Source: Rhizobiaceae bacterium
GTDB taxonomy: Bacteria; Pseudomonadota; Alphaproteobacteria; Rhizobiales; Rhizobiaceae
DNA length: 64,000 nt
Reading direction: 5' to 3'
Assembly (NCBI GenBank): GCA_017644005.1
Contig: JAEPMJ010000001.1
Coordinates: 1,364,001-1,428,000 of the forward strand
Of the stretch, positions 34,052 through 47,612 are shown piece after piece. The position numbers and the translations under genes are program-made. Within the stretch, counting starts at the first letter, position 1, and every line of letters starts with the position of its first letter. The notes beneath the pieces are model-generated. The model had not been told where the DNA came from, made no database searches, and saw only the letters and a program-made list of their open reading frames with translations.

Positions 34052-36229
34052 ATGAATAAAGATTCGCCCAGGACGGTTCCGGTTCTTGTGCCGACTCCGG
34101 TCGACCGGCCGTTTTCCTACGCAGTGCCTGAAGGTGCCGAGGTTCGGCCGGGTTCCATCGTGCGAGTGCCGATCGGCCCGCGCGAAGTTGCGGCAGTGGT
34201 GTGGGACGGCGAATGCGAAAGCCTGGACCCCAGGAGGCTGAGGCCGATCTCGGAGGTCTTCGACTGCCCACCGCTTGGCGAGGCGGCGAGGCGATTTGTC
34301 GACTGGGTTGCCGCCTATACCATGACCTCGCCCGGCATGGTCGCGCGGATGTTCTTGCGGGCCCCGGCGGCCTTTGAACCGGAGACGCCGCAGCCGGGAC
34401 TGCGCTATTCCGGCGGCATGCCGGAGCGCATGACTGCGGCCCGGAATCGCGTTCTGGAACTTGCCGGCGACGGCATGGCGTGGACCCGGTCGGGACTGGC
34501 CCATTCTGCGGGCGTGTCGCTCAGCGTTGTCGACGGGTTGGTTGCTCAGGATGTCTTCGAAACCGTGCTGCTGCCGCCGCAGCCGGTGGTGGCAAAACCC
34601 GATCCCGACTATGCGAAGCCCGCGCTCACCGCCGATCAGGAGGAGGCCGCAGCTCGCCTGCGCGAAAGGGTGCAGGAAGGTGCTTTTTCCGTCACGATGA
34701 TCGACGGGGTGACCGGTTCGGGCAAGACCGAGACCTATTTCGAAGCAATAGGCGAAGCGATTCGCGCCGACAAGCAGGTGCTGATCCTGATGCCGGAAAT
34801 CGCACTGACACAGGCGTTTCTGGAGCGCTTTCAAGATCGATTCGGCGCCAAGCCGGCGGAGTGGCACTCCGATGTCACGCCGCGCATGCGCGAGCGGGTA
34901 TGGCGACAAGTCGCCGAAGGCAATGTGCAGGTGGTGGCCGGCGCGCGCTCCTCGCTTTTTCTGCCTTTCGATAACCTCGGCCTGATCGTGGTCGATGAGG
35001 AGCACGACACCGCCTACAAACAGGAAGACCGGGTTTTCTACAATGCCCGCGACATGGCGGTGGTACGCGGCAATATCGGGCAGTTTCCCGTGGTGCTTGC
35101 GTCTGCAACGCCTTCCGTCGAAACGCGGGTAAACGCGGAAACCGGGCGCTACCACAGCGTTGCATTGCCGACGCGATATGCCGAGGCCGTGCTGCCGGAG
35201 CTCAAGGCGATCGATATGCGCCGCCATCCGCCTGCGCGCGGCGGGTTCCTGTCGCCGGTCCTGATTGGAGCGCTGCGCGGTGCGCTGGAGCGCGGTGAGC
35301 AGTCACTGCTTTTCCTCAATCGGCGAGGCTACGCGCCGCTGACGCTGTGCCGCGTGTGCGGGCACAGGTTTCAGTGCCCGGACTGCTCGTCCTGGCTGGT
35401 AGAGCATCGTTTTCGCGGTCAGCTCGTGTGCCACCACTGTGGCCACCATGAGCCGCGGCCGGAAGCCTGTCCTGAATGCGGCACCTTCGATCACCTCGTT
35501 GCCTGCGGTCCCGGAATCGAACGGATCGCAGAAGAGGCGGTGGAGCATTTTTCCGATGCCCGCATCATCGTCCTCTCGTCCGACCTTGTCGGCGGAGTGA
35601 AGCGGCTGCGGCTGGAGTTCGAGGCAATCGCCCGAGGCGAGGCCGATATCGTCATCGGAACGCAGCTCGTCGCCAAGGGCCACAATTTTCCGGGCATTAC
35701 AGTGGTCGGCGTTGTCGATGCGGATATCGGCCTGGCCAATGGCGATCCGCGCGCGGCCGAGCGGACGTTCCAATTGCTTAGCCAGGTGACCGGCCGGGCT
35801 GGACGGGCGGGTGGGCGCAGCCAGGGTCTGATCCAGACCTACCAGCCGGACCACCCGGTGATGCAGGCGCTGATTTCAGGCGATGCGGAAAGCTTCTATC
35901 AGCGCGAGATCGCCGAGAGGCAGCGGGCGGCCATGCCGCCTTTCGGCCGGTTGGCGGCGATCGTGGTGAGCGCGGCGACGCGCGGCGAAGCCGAAGCGCA
36001 TGCGCGCGCCCTGCGCCGGGCAGCAGCCCCGAGCGACCAGATCAACGTCCTCGGACCTGCCGAGGCGCCGCTGGCGCTGATTGCCGGTCGGTACCGCTTT
36101 CGGCTTCTCGTCCACGGCACCCGCCGCGCCGGCATGCAGGACTATCTGCGCGACATGCTGGAAGCCGCACCCAGGCCGCGCGGTTCGGTGCGGGTGCAAG
36201 TCGATATCGACCCGCAGAGTTTTCTTTGA
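34052..36229 (+). CDS. priA: Primosomal replication restart helicase PriA
   Basis: A 725-residue superfamily-2 helicase that reloads the replisome at stalled forks. The N-terminal 3'-DNA-binding domain begins VPVLVPTPVDRPFSYAVPEG (9-28). Walker A is GVTGSGKTE, the Walker B box is VVDEEHD, and the Cys-rich zinc-binding region CRVCGHRFQCPDCSSW with CHHCG and CPECG follows. I chose ATG 34052. Upstream in-frame starts overlap fsa. Full length and with all motifs, so it should be active. Confidence 0.96.
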   Translation: MNKDSPRTVPVLVPTPVDRPFSYAVPEGAEVRPGSIVRVPIGPREVAAVVWDGECESLDPRRLRPISEVFDCPPLGEAARRFVDWVAAYTMTSPGMVARMFLRAPAAFEPETPQPGLRYSGGMPERMTAARNRVLELAGDGMAWTRSGLAHSAGVSLSVVDGLVAQDVFETVLLPPQPVVAKPDPDYAKPALTADQEEAAARLRERVQEGAFSVTMIDGVTGSGKTETYFEAIGEAIRADKQVLILMPEIALTQAFLERFQDRFGAKPAEWHSDVTPRMRERVWRQVAEGNVQVVAGARSSLFLPFDNLGLIVVDEEHDTAYKQEDRVFYNARDMAVVRGNIGQFPVVLASATPSVETRVNAETGRYHSVALPTRYAEAVLPELKAIDMRRHPPARGGFLSPVLIGALRGALERGEQSLLFLNRRGYAPLTLCRVCGHRFQCPDCSSWLVEHRFRGQLVCHHCGHHEPRPEACPECGTFDHLVACGPGIERIAEEAVEHFSDARIIVLSSDLVGGVKRLRLEFEAIARGEADIVIGTQLVAKGHNFPGITVVGVVDADIGLANGDPRAAERTFQLLSQVTGRAGRAGGRSQGLIQTYQPDHPVMQALISGDAESFYQREIAERQRAAMPPFGRLAAIVVSAATRGEAEAHARALRRAAAPSDQINVLGPAEAPLALIAGRYRFRLLVHGTRRAGMQDYLRDMLEAAPRPRGSVRVQVDIDPQSFL

Positions 36230-36277
36230 CCGCGGGAAAGCAGCTCCCTAAGCTCGGGCTCGATCAGGGGAGATTTC

Positions 36278-36730
36278 ATGAAGAAGCCCGCAGCGGCGGT
36301 CGCCGCCATGCTCATAGGTTCCGTGCATCTGGCGCAGGCCCAGCAACCAATCATCACCGACATTCACTGGCCGTACATCAATTCCTACTGCGCGTTTCAG
36401 CGCGTTGGTCAGGATTTCGATTTTCACAATCCCGACAGCTGGCGCTTCGTCTTCTTCGACAATATCGACACCCTGACGGGTTCGAATGCGCGCTACGCCT
36501 ATATCGGTCTGCACCATCAGGTCCGGCAGCTCGAGGAGGTCGACACCGTGTCATCGGGCGAAGGCGAAGTGCGGAGCTATCGGACCTGGGGCGAGCCGGG
36601 CTACGAGGTGAAGGTTTCGATGGTCAAGGGTGAGGACGGCTACGAAAGCACCTCTTTCACGGGGACGGTATCCGTCAGCGGTCCCGGCGGCTCCGAAGAG
36701 GTAGAGTTTCATGGCGACTGTGGCGTCTGA
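36278..36730 (+). CDS. Uncharacterised exported protein
   Basis: A 150-residue protein with a clear Sec signal peptide (KKPAAAVAAMLIGSVHLAQAQQ, cleaved near 21). The mature part has no family that I recognise. It is rich in aromatic and acidic residues (IDIHWPYINSYC-like start), has a Cys pair at residues 38 and 148 that could form a disulfide bond, and ends in a set of predicted beta strands, suggesting a small beta-sandwich. It lies between priA and a small membrane protein gene, 48 bases from priA. No function proposed. Confidence 0.65.
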   Translation: MKKPAAAVAAMLIGSVHLAQAQQPIITDIHWPYINSYCAFQRVGQDFDFHNPDSWRFVFFDNIDTLTGSNARYAYIGLHHQVRQLEEVDTVSSGEGEVRSYRTWGEPGYEVKVSMVKGEDGYESTSFTGTVSVSGPGGSEEVEFHGDCGV

Positions 36731-36799
36731 CACCGCTCTGGCCATCCAGCCGCAAGCTGCTAGACTGACAGAATTGAAGCGCAGTTCGAGGGGCGCGCG

Positions 36800-37195
36800 A
36801 TGGAATTTGCTTTTCCTTGGCCACTGAGCCCGGGGGAATGGCTGGCGTGGAGTTGCGCCGTCATCACCGTGCTGCTCGGGCTGTTTCTGCTTTTTGCACC
36901 GACCGTCGGATTGCGTCTATACCGGCTGCAGACCTTGCCGGAGCATCCCGAGGCAGTGGCTGGCGCCCGCGCGAATTTGGCCGGATTTCAGATCGCGTTG
37001 GGGCTCTGCTGCATCCTGCTTGCACAGCCGCTGCTTTATATCGCGCTCGGTCTCGCCTGGGCGCTGACGGGATTCGGCCGGCTCGTATCGATGCTCTCAG
37101 ACGACGGCAATACGCTCTATAACTGGATTTCGCTTGTAATCGAGATCATTCTGGCGCTGTCGGCGCTGCTATTTGCGTTCGGGCTGGTCCCCTGA
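36800..37195 (+). CDS. Small membrane protein (four hydrophobic helices)
   Basis: A 131-residue inner-membrane protein with hydrophobic stretches at about 13-33, 63-80, 81-95 and 108-128 and the conserved-looking GARANLAGFQIALGLCCILLAQPLLYIALGLAW core. It resembles, by memory only, a Rhizobiales family named after an Agrobacterium locus reported to be needed for infection by phage 7-7-1. That link is tentative and would need a search. It sits between priA and the atp operon and could also be a DUF4345-like protein. Confidence 0.7.
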   Translation: MEFAFPWPLSPGEWLAWSCAVITVLLGLFLLFAPTVGLRLYRLQTLPEHPEAVAGARANLAGFQIALGLCCILLAQPLLYIALGLAWALTGFGRLVSMLSDDGNTLYNWISLVIEIILALSALLFAFGLVP

Positions 37196-37252
37196 ACGCG
37201 GGCTTTCCGCGGTCTAAGACGTGCGTGCGACAAAAACGCGCCAAAAGGCCGA

Positions 37253-37292
37253 CTTCCGGCGTGTTGCGAGTCCCGGAAGCGTATGCTAGACG
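37253..37292 (+). promoter_or_regulatory. Inverted repeat and weak promoter-like elements upstream of atpH
   Basis: CTTCCGG (37253-37259) and CCGGAAG (37273-37279) form a 7-bp inverted repeat with a 13-base spacer, and TTGCGA (37264-37269) followed after 16-17 bases by CTAGAC/TAGACG could be a promoter. It lies about 140 bases before atpH. The elements are weak, and the assignment is only a suggestion. Confidence 0.3.
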
Positions 37293-37428
37293 GCGGTCAA
37301 TATTTGGCTGGGGGAGCCGGCATATCCCGGTGGCTGGCCAAAAATAATCAGCAAGGTCAAAGATTTAGCAAGAGCTTTGAGCTCCAGCGTCAATCTTGCG
37401 GCCAATCAGACAGGAAGAGCGGCACTTC

Positions 37429-39518
<2,090 letters not shown>

Positions 39519-39555
39519 GGCCGACGAACCAGACTGACAGGATCCGGGTCGCCGC

Positions 39556-41995
<2,440 letters not shown>

Positions 41996-42001
41996 CAGAG
42001 C

Positions 42002-42081
42002 GAATTGGGAATAGGGAGTAGCGAATAGGGGATAGAACACTGCGAGAACTCAACCACTCGCTGCTGGCTATTTCACTATTC
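42002..42081 (+). repeat. Heptamer-repeat hairpin element between atpD and atpC
   Basis: The 97-base atpD-atpC gap contains five consecutive 7-base units (42002-42036): GAATTGG, GAATAGG, GAGTAGC, GAATAGG and GGATAGA. After 31 bases two inverted units, CTATTTC and ACTATTC (42068-42081), can pair with GAATAGG/GGATAG. The whole can fold as an imperfect hairpin in the atp mRNA. The repeat looks like a small mobile or repetitive intergenic element, not like a terminator (no T-run). It leaves the ribosome binding site of atpC just downstream. Confidence 0.75.
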
Positions 42082-42092
42082 GCCCTTTGAAC

Positions 42093-42500
42093 ATGGCTGA
42101 AAGCTTCAAATTCGAACTCGTTTCGCCGGAGCGGCTGCTGATCTCGGAAGAGGTCGAGCAGGTGATCATTCCCGGCACCGAAGGCGAGATGACCGTCATG
42201 GCGTCGCATGCGCCGGTCATGACCACCATCAAGCCGGGCGTCGTCACAGTGAAGCCTGTTTCTGGCGCTGAGCAGCGTTACGCGGTGTTTGGCGGCTTTG
42301 CCGATATTCTGCCGCAGGGCTGCACGTTACTGGCAGAATCGGCGATACACGTGGACAAGCTTGACCGCGCCGATCTTCAGAAACGGATCGAGGATGCGAG
42401 GCACAAGGCCGAACACGCCGAAGACCTTAACGAGCGCAGCCGCGCCGAGCTCTATCTGCATCAGCTGACAACGCTTGAAGGAACTCTTGTTCCGGCCTGA
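42093..42500 (+). CDS. atpC: F1 ATP synthase epsilon subunit
   Basis: A 135-residue epsilon subunit, which inhibits ATP hydrolysis and couples rotor parts. The N-terminal beta-barrel begins ESFKFELVSPERLLISEEVEQVIIPG (3-28) with GEMTVMASHAPVMTTIKPG, and the C-terminal helical hairpin contains RIEDARHKAEHAED. I chose ATG 42093. A TTG two codons upstream is less likely. The ribosome binding site is weak, because the sequence before it belongs to the heptamer-repeat element. It is the last gene of the operon, followed by a strong terminator. Confidence 0.94.
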   Translation: MAESFKFELVSPERLLISEEVEQVIIPGTEGEMTVMASHAPVMTTIKPGVVTVKPVSGAEQRYAVFGGFADILPQGCTLLAESAIHVDKLDRADLQKRIEDARHKAEHAEDLNERSRAELYLHQLTTLEGTLVPA

Positions 42501-42521
42501 TAGGCCAGCCAGCAAGAATCC

Positions 42522-42550
42522 AAAGCCGGGCTCTCAAGCCCGGCTTTTTT
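42522..42550 (+). terminator. Rho-independent terminator of the atp operon
   Basis: AAAGCCGGGCT (42522-42532) and AGCCCGGCTTT (42537-42547) form an 11-bp stem with a CTCA loop followed by a run of six T (42545-42550). It ends the atpHAGDC operon 22 bases after the atpC stop. On the minus strand only three T follow the stem, so it would end the rppH transcript weakly at best. Confidence 0.95.
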
Positions 42551-42560
42551 GTTGGGCCTG

Positions 42561-43085
42561 TCAGCCAGCGAGATGCCGGAATGCCGCGATCACTTCTTCA
42601 TAGACGCCGCGTTTGAAGGGCACGATCAGCTGCGGCAGCTCGTCCATCGGTTTCCAGTCCCAGGCGTCGAATTCGGCTTCGTGGCCGCCAGGCGGCGGCG
42701 CGATGGCAATTTCGCTTTCATCGCCCTCGAAGCGGAAGGCATACCATTTCTGAGTCTGGCCGCGAAATTTGCCTTTGAGCGCGACGCCGAGGATATCGTC
42801 AGGCAGATCGTAGGCGATCCACTCCGGTGCCTCTGCGAGCAGTGAAACGCTGCGGATACCGGTTTCCTCGTAGAGTTCGCGTTTTGCCGCTTCAAAAGGC
42901 TCTTCGCCGCTGTCGATACCACCTTGCGGCATCTGCCAAAGCATGGCGGTACCTGCCATCTCCGTATCCGTCGCGGCAATTCGGCGGCCAGCCCAGACAA
43001 GACCGTCTGCGTTAAGCACCATGGCACCGACGCAGCGCCTGTACGGCATCGTCTCGCGGTCCGGCGGGAACATGCGCTTGCCCAT
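42561..43085 (-). CDS. rppH: RNA pyrophosphohydrolase (RppH), Nudix
   Basis: A 174-residue Nudix hydrolase that removes pyrophosphate from the 5' triphosphate end of RNAs, starting RNase E-dependent decay. The start [21 protein letters not shown] (15-35) and the Nudix box [20 protein letters not shown] (about 55-74), then the RppH-specific WIAYDLPD and [17 protein letters not shown] region, support this. I chose ATG 43085. The ORF extends further upstream into the YibQ-like gene, which cannot all be coding. The stop lies just beyond the atp terminator. Confidence 0.92.
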   Translation of the reverse strand: MGKRMFPPDRETMPYRRCVGAMVLNADGLVWAGRRIAATDTEMAGTAMLWQMPQGGIDSGEEPFEAAKRELYEETGIRSVSLLAEAPEWIAYDLPDDILGVALKGKFRGQTQKWYAFRFEGDESEIAIAPPPGGHEAEFDAWDWKPMDELPQLIVPFKRGVYEEVIAAFRHLAG

Positions 43086-43089
43086 GCGG

Positions 43090-44247
43090 TCAGCCGGCCT
43101 CCGGGTCATGCGCCAGCGCCGAGACAGGGACGATTTCGATGCCGCGCTTTCTCGCCTCGGCGACCCATTCGGCGACCGCCGACACGGTACCCTGAAAAGC
43201 CGAGCCAATTGCAATCGCATAACCCTTGGCGCGTGCGGTTCGTTCGGCCTCGTCCAGTTTATTCAGGATATCTCCGCGCTCGCGCGTCTTGTCGATATAA
43301 AGATCGGCGGCTGCATAAGGTCCACCTGCGCCAGCAGCCAGTTCTTCGGCCATGCTGCGCGCCGATGTTCCATCGTCGAGGAACATGAGGCCACGGGCGC
43401 CGAGTTCATCCATCACCGGCTTCATTGCCGGGCCTTCGGTAACAAACCGGCCGCCGAGGTAATTCATCACGCCGACATAGTTGGTCGTGCGCGAGAGGGC
43501 GACGTGAAGCCGCTGGACGTTTTCTGCGGCACCGGCATCCACAGTCAGCGTGTTCTTGCCTGGATCGACGTTGGGATAATCGAACGGCTCCATTGGAACC
43601 TGCATCAGGATTTCGTGACCTTTCTGCCGTGCGGTCTGCATCCAGCGGTCGATCGAATTGCCGCCGCTGGCAAACGCAAGCGTCACCTCTGCGGGCAGGC
43701 TGGCGATGGCTTGCTGCGTGCCGGTCTGGGAGACCGCAAGGCCGCCGATAACGATGGCGATACGGGCCCCGCGCGCGCCGGACCATGGACGCGCATAAAC
43801 GTCGAATGGCCTGCGACCGTCTGCGGCGCGCACCGGCAAAGGCCCCAGTTCGGTTTTCTGGATCAGCGCCCTGTCCGGCAGATGTGCAACGCGCAGGTTC
43901 TGTCCCTTGGCGCTCGGGTCGAACACTTCGACGGAGGAACCGGATGCGGGTGCAGGAACCCGGATAATCGATGCGCCGCCATCGGTGCGGGTTTCGGTCG
44001 GCTGAGGCCGCGCAGCTTGTTCGGACGCAGCTGTCGTTTGTTCTTGCGGAATCGAAACAACGGCCTGTGTGGCAGATCGGAACGGACGATCACGCAGCGC
44101 TATAGCGGTCGAGGCTCCGAAAACCGCCAGCACGGCGACCCAGAAAACGAAGGTTGAAAGTGGCGGCAGCGAGAAACGCGGCCGGTCGTGCCGGACATTC
44201 AGGCCCAGCGGCTGATCGATCTCGCTGCGTTCGGCCTTGCTGTCCAC
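43090..44247 (-). CDS. Divergent polysaccharide deacetylase (YibQ/DUF610) family protein
   Basis: A 385-residue protein with one N-terminal transmembrane helix (about 32-49) and a low-complexity linker (60-100), then the divergent polysaccharide deacetylase domain: [59 protein letters not shown] and FLDDGTSA. The usual catalytic Asp of active deacetylases is replaced (IGGL where GGL-D patterns occur), so activity is uncertain. Start is GTG 44247 with AGGA upstream. The gene order ctpA, YibQ-like, rppH is common in Rhizobiales. A role in envelope maintenance is inferred from this. Confidence 0.85.
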   Translation of the reverse strand: MDSKAERSEIDQPLGLNVRHDRPRFSLPPLSTFVFWVAVLAVFGASTAIALRDRPFRSATQAVVSIPQEQTTAASEQAARPQPTETRTDGGASIIRVPAPASGSSVEVFDPSAKGQNLRVAHLPDRALIQKTELGPLPVRAADGRRPFDVYARPWSGARGARIAIVIGGLAVSQTGTQQAIASLPAEVTLAFASGGNSIDRWMQTARQKGHEILMQVPMEPFDYPNVDPGKNTLTVDAGAAENVQRLHVALSRTTNYVGVMNYLGGRFVTEGPAMKPVMDELGARGLMFLDDGTSARSMAEELAAGAGGPYAAADLYIDKTRERGDILNKLDEAERTARAKGYAIAIGSAFQGTVSAVAEWVAEARKRGIEIVPVSALAHDPEAG

Positions 44248-44364
44248 CTGGTTGTCCTGTCGGGCGCTGCTGTTATCGGGGCCGGGCTGGACGACGGACG
44301 AAGCGACGGCTGACGATGGTTCAAACGGATCCGGTCCACGTCTGACGCGGACCGGATTGTGGCG

Positions 44365-45693
44365 CTATTCCTGCAGCTGGGCCTGATCGGGATTCGGCGG
44401 GAAGGCCGGATCTGACTTGTTGCCGCGGATAAGGTCGAGTGCGTAACCGAGCTGCACGTCGTCTTCCGGATCCGGTGGCACATAGGCCGACGAACCGGAG
44501 CCTTCGTCATCCTCTTCGACGCCCTGGATGTGTCCGCGCAATTCAGATTCGCCCCGGGTGACGTCGCGCCCGAGCAGTTCGTCGGGCAGCGGCTGTTCGA
44601 CCCGGATGTCGGGAGTGATACCCGTGCCCTGAATGGATTTGCCCGACGGTGTATAATAAAGCGCCGTGGTCAACCGCAGGGCTCCGTTTTCGGCCAGCGG
44701 GATGATCGTCTGAACCGACCCCTTGCCGAAGGATTTCGTGCCCAGAACGGCCGCTCGCTTATGGTCCTGCAATGCCCCGGCAACGATCTCCGATGCACTC
44801 GCTGAACCGCCGTTGATCATCACGATTACCGGCTTGCCGCCTGTGATGTCACCGGCGCGGGAATCGAAGCGCGTCACATCCTTGCGCTCGCGCCCGCGCG
44901 TGGAGACGATCTCGCCGCGCTCCAGGAATGTGTCGGTCACGCCCACCGCCTGATCGAGCAGGCCGCCCGGATTGAGCCGCAGATCAAGCACGTAGCCCTT
45001 GATCTTGTCGGCACCGCCAGCCTCTTTCTCGATCTTGCGTATCGCATCCCGCAGATCGTCGGAAGCGCGCTCGGTGAAGGAGTTGATCTTCAGGTAACCG
45101 ACATCCTCTTCGACGCGATAACGTACGGCCTTCACCTTGATCACGTCGCGCACGATGGTGAGCTTGATCGGCTTATCGGCGCCTTCGCGCAGAATGGTCA
45201 GTTCGATCGGGGAATTCACTTCGCCCCGCATCCTGTCGACGGCGTCCGAGAGCGTCAGGCCGCGCACCTCTTCGCCGTCGATCTCGGCGATATAGTCGCC
45301 TGCCAGAACTCCGGCGCGGGCCGCGGGCGTGCCCTCCATCGGAGCGATTACCTTGACGAGTTCGTTTTCCATGGTGACCTCGATGCCGAGGCCGCCGAAT
45401 TCGCCGCGCGTTTGCACGCGCATGTCCTGCGCCGCTTCCGGGTTCAAGTAGGAGGAGTGCGGATCGAGCGAGGTGAGCATGCCGTTGATGGCGTTCTCAA
45501 CCAGCGACTTCTCGTCGGGAGGGGTCACATACTGGGCTCGCACGCGTTCGAACACATCGCCGAAAATCGCCAGGTTCCGATAGGTGTCGGAGGCGGCGGC
45601 ATTGGCGGTGGAACCGGGTGTGCCGTAGACCAGACTCATGGCCGATGCGCCCATCAGCGCGCCGGCGAGCAGAAGCGACATCCTACGAATCAT
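44365..45693 (-). CDS. ctpA: Carboxy-terminal processing protease (S41)
   Basis: A 442-residue secreted tail-specific protease. A signal peptide (about 1-32, hydrophobic MSLLLAGALMGASAMSLVYG) leads to a PDZ domain (about 90-170, containing FGGLGIEVTMENELVKVIAPMEGTPAARAG) and the S41 peptidase domain with catalytic Ser in NGGSASASEIVAGAL and Lys in GTKSFGKGSVQT. It degrades or processes periplasmic proteins, often lipoprotein and cell-wall enzymes. I chose ATG 45693, preceded by GGAAGG, with an 11-base overlap with envC. The C-terminal tail is acidic and proline-rich. Confidence 0.94.
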   Translation of the reverse strand: MIRRMSLLLAGALMGASAMSLVYGTPGSTANAAASDTYRNLAIFGDVFERVRAQYVTPPDEKSLVENAINGMLTSLDPHSSYLNPEAAQDMRVQTRGEFGGLGIEVTMENELVKVIAPMEGTPAARAGVLAGDYIAEIDGEEVRGLTLSDAVDRMRGEVNSPIELTILREGADKPIKLTIVRDVIKVKAVRYRVEEDVGYLKINSFTERASDDLRDAIRKIEKEAGGADKIKGYVLDLRLNPGGLLDQAVGVTDTFLERGEIVSTRGRERKDVTRFDSRAGDITGGKPVIVMINGGSASASEIVAGALQDHKRAAVLGTKSFGKGSVQTIIPLAENGALRLTTALYYTPSGKSIQGTGITPDIRVEQPLPDELLGRDVTRGESELRGHIQGVEEDDEGSGSSAYVPPDPEDDVQLGYALDLIRGNKSDPAFPPNPDQAQLQE

Positions 45694-46957
45694 TTCCAGT
45701 CCTTCCAGAATAACTCTGCGCCCACCATGGCGCGGGATCGATGGGTTTTCCGTCCTTGCGAAACTCCACGTAGAGCTCCGGTTCCTTATTTCCATCGGCG
45801 AGAGCCACCGCACTCGCCAGTCTGGCTTCCCCCATCGTGCCCACAGGCTCACCGGCCAGTACCGACTGACCCAGCGAAACGCTGATTCGGTCCATGCCTG
45901 CCAGAACGATATGATAGCCATCGCCTGCATTGAGGATCAATAGCTGCCCATATGAACGGAACGGTCCAGCGTAGAGCACTGAGCCGTCCGAGGGTGCGGT
46001 CACGATTGCCCCGGATTGTGTTGTAACGATGTCGCCATAGATGGTACCCCCGGCGCCGTCGTCCTCGCCAAAACGCAGATCGACGCGGCCGCTCACCGGT
46101 AGCGAAACCTGCCCCAGCATCGACTTGAAGGGCGCCGGCCCGGCAAGGCGGTTCCGCTCCGGCACAGGCCGATCAGCCGGCGGTACTTCAGCCGCGGCCC
46201 GGGCCGAGACGATCTCTTTTTCGAGCGTTGCGATGAGCTCCTGCAGGCTGTTAGCCTTTGCCGCGAGTTCACCGGCGCGTTGCTGTTCCGCCTCCAATAC
46301 CTCCTGCGCCCGTTCCCGCAGTTTCGCTTTCTCTGCGATAAGGATGGCGAGGCGCTCCTTTTCTTCTGCCTGCTGGGCAACGGTTTCTAGGAGCTTGTCG
46401 CGCTCGGCAGATTTCGTCGCTACCAAGCGTTTCAGCTCGGAAAGATCGGTGATCAGAATTTCAGTTTCTGCCCGCATTTCCGGCACAACCGAACCCAGTA
46501 GAATGGCGCTTCTGACGGACGATAGCGCGTCCTCTGGCTGGACGAGGAGCGCTGGAGGCGGGTTCAGACCCATGCGCTGCAGCGCGCCGAGCACCTCGGC
46601 CAGAACGCCGCGACGCTTTGCAAGCGACGCCCGCAATGCCTCCTCCTGCCCGCCGAGCACATATATGCGCTCCCCGATCGCCCGTGCCTCGTCGCTCAGC
46701 TTGCGTTCGGTCCTCGCGGCCTGGATCAGCGATGCTGTCAGCGCCTGTTCGTCGCCCTTGTGGGCAGTTACTTCGGCGGCGATTGCGGCCAGCCGTTCCT
46801 CAGACAGACTTATCTGCCGCGCCACTTCGGCATATGCATTTCGGCTCGCGGTTTGCCGGTCGACGATGTCGTCGACCGATTCCGCCCGCGCCGCGATTGC
46901 AGCCAGCATGCAAAAAAATATTGCCAAGAACCCGGTCACTGCCGGACGGAGAATCAT
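45683..46957 (-). CDS. envC: EnvC-type murein hydrolase activator
   Basis: A 424-residue periplasmic protein with a signal peptide (about 1-26), a long coiled-coil region (about 30-270, with repeats rich in Glu, Lys, Ala and Leu) and a C-terminal LytM/M23-like domain (about 290-410). The LytM core IVTAPSDGSVLYAGPFRSYGQLLILNAGDGYHIVLAGM lacks the full zinc-ligand set, as in EnvC, which activates amidases instead of cutting peptidoglycan. It probably recruits amidase activity to the division septum via FtsEX. I chose ATG 46957 because the signal peptide begins there. It overlaps ctpA by 11 bases. Confidence 0.92.
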   Translation of the reverse strand: MILRPAVTGFLAIFFCMLAAIAARAESVDDIVDRQTASRNAYAEVARQISLSEERLAAIAAEVTAHKGDEQALTASLIQAARTERKLSDEARAIGERIYVLGGQEEALRASLAKRRGVLAEVLGALQRMGLNPPPALLVQPEDALSSVRSAILLGSVVPEMRAETEILITDLSELKRLVATKSAERDKLLETVAQQAEEKERLAILIAEKAKLRERAQEVLEAEQQRAGELAAKANSLQELIATLEKEIVSARAAAEVPPADRPVPERNRLAGPAPFKSMLGQVSLPVSGRVDLRFGEDDGAGGTIYGDIVTTQSGAIVTAPSDGSVLYAGPFRSYGQLLILNAGDGYHIVLAGMDRISVSLGQSVLAGEPVGTMGEARLASAVALADGNKEPELYVEFRKDGKPIDPAPWWAQSYSGRTGNDS

Positions 46958-47097
46958 GGTTGAAGCCCGAGCGTTTGCGATCAATCCTATTTGCGGCTCC
47001 GTTAACGAACCATCAACCTTATGTCTGCCGAAGATGACTTCATGAGGCGACAGAAAATGGTCCGTCAATTTCACGTGAACTGGCCGGCGAGGACCTG

Positions 47098-47580
47098 TCA
47101 TGCGCGGTGATAAGGGTGACCAGAGAGGATTGTCACCGCGCGATAGAGCTGTTCGGTGAGCAGAATGCGTACGATCCGGTGAGGCCAGGTCATTGCGCCG
47201 AAGGCAATCCTGCGTTCGGCAGAATCAAGCAGCGAGCTATCCAGCCCATCGGGACCTCCTATTACGAAAGCGGCTGCGGCACGCCCTTCATCGCGCATGG
47301 CGGCAAGCATGTGGGCGAACGATACGCTGTCCATCGTGCGTCCGCCCTCGTCAAGCGCAATCAGCGCGGCGCCTTGCGGAAGCCGGGTGGCGAGTTTCTG
47401 CGCCTCCTCGCGTTTGCGCGCCGCCGCGTTTGCGGCGCGCGCCTCGGCATGTTCGCTCACTCCGCCGAAATCCAAGCCGAGCTGAGGCCCCGCTTTTGCG
47501 AGGCGGTCGAGGTAACGCATCGCAAGCTCCCTTTCGGGGCCGGCCTTCAGCCGTCCGACAGCGTGTATCTCTATTCGCAT
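47098..47580 (-). CDS. rlmH: 23S rRNA pseudouridine-1915 N3-methyltransferase
   Basis: A 160-residue SPOUT-fold methyltransferase that methylates pseudouridine 1915 in helix 69 of 23S rRNA. The RIEIHAVGRLKAGPERELAMRY start, ALIALDEGGRTMDSVSFAHML (72-92) and the deep-knot motif FVIGGPDGLD with the C-terminal LTEQLYRAVTILSGHPYHR are all present. It is the usual length. It lies between rsfS and envC in the same direction. Confidence 0.96.
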   Translation of the reverse strand: MRIEIHAVGRLKAGPERELAMRYLDRLAKAGPQLGLDFGGVSEHAEARAANAAARKREEAQKLATRLPQGAALIALDEGGRTMDSVSFAHMLAAMRDEGRAAAAFVIGGPDGLDSSLLDSAERRIAFGAMTWPHRIVRILLTEQLYRAVTILSGHPYHRA

Positions 47581-47612
47581 TCCAGTCCGGCGCGGTGTCC
47601 GCGGTCAGCGGG

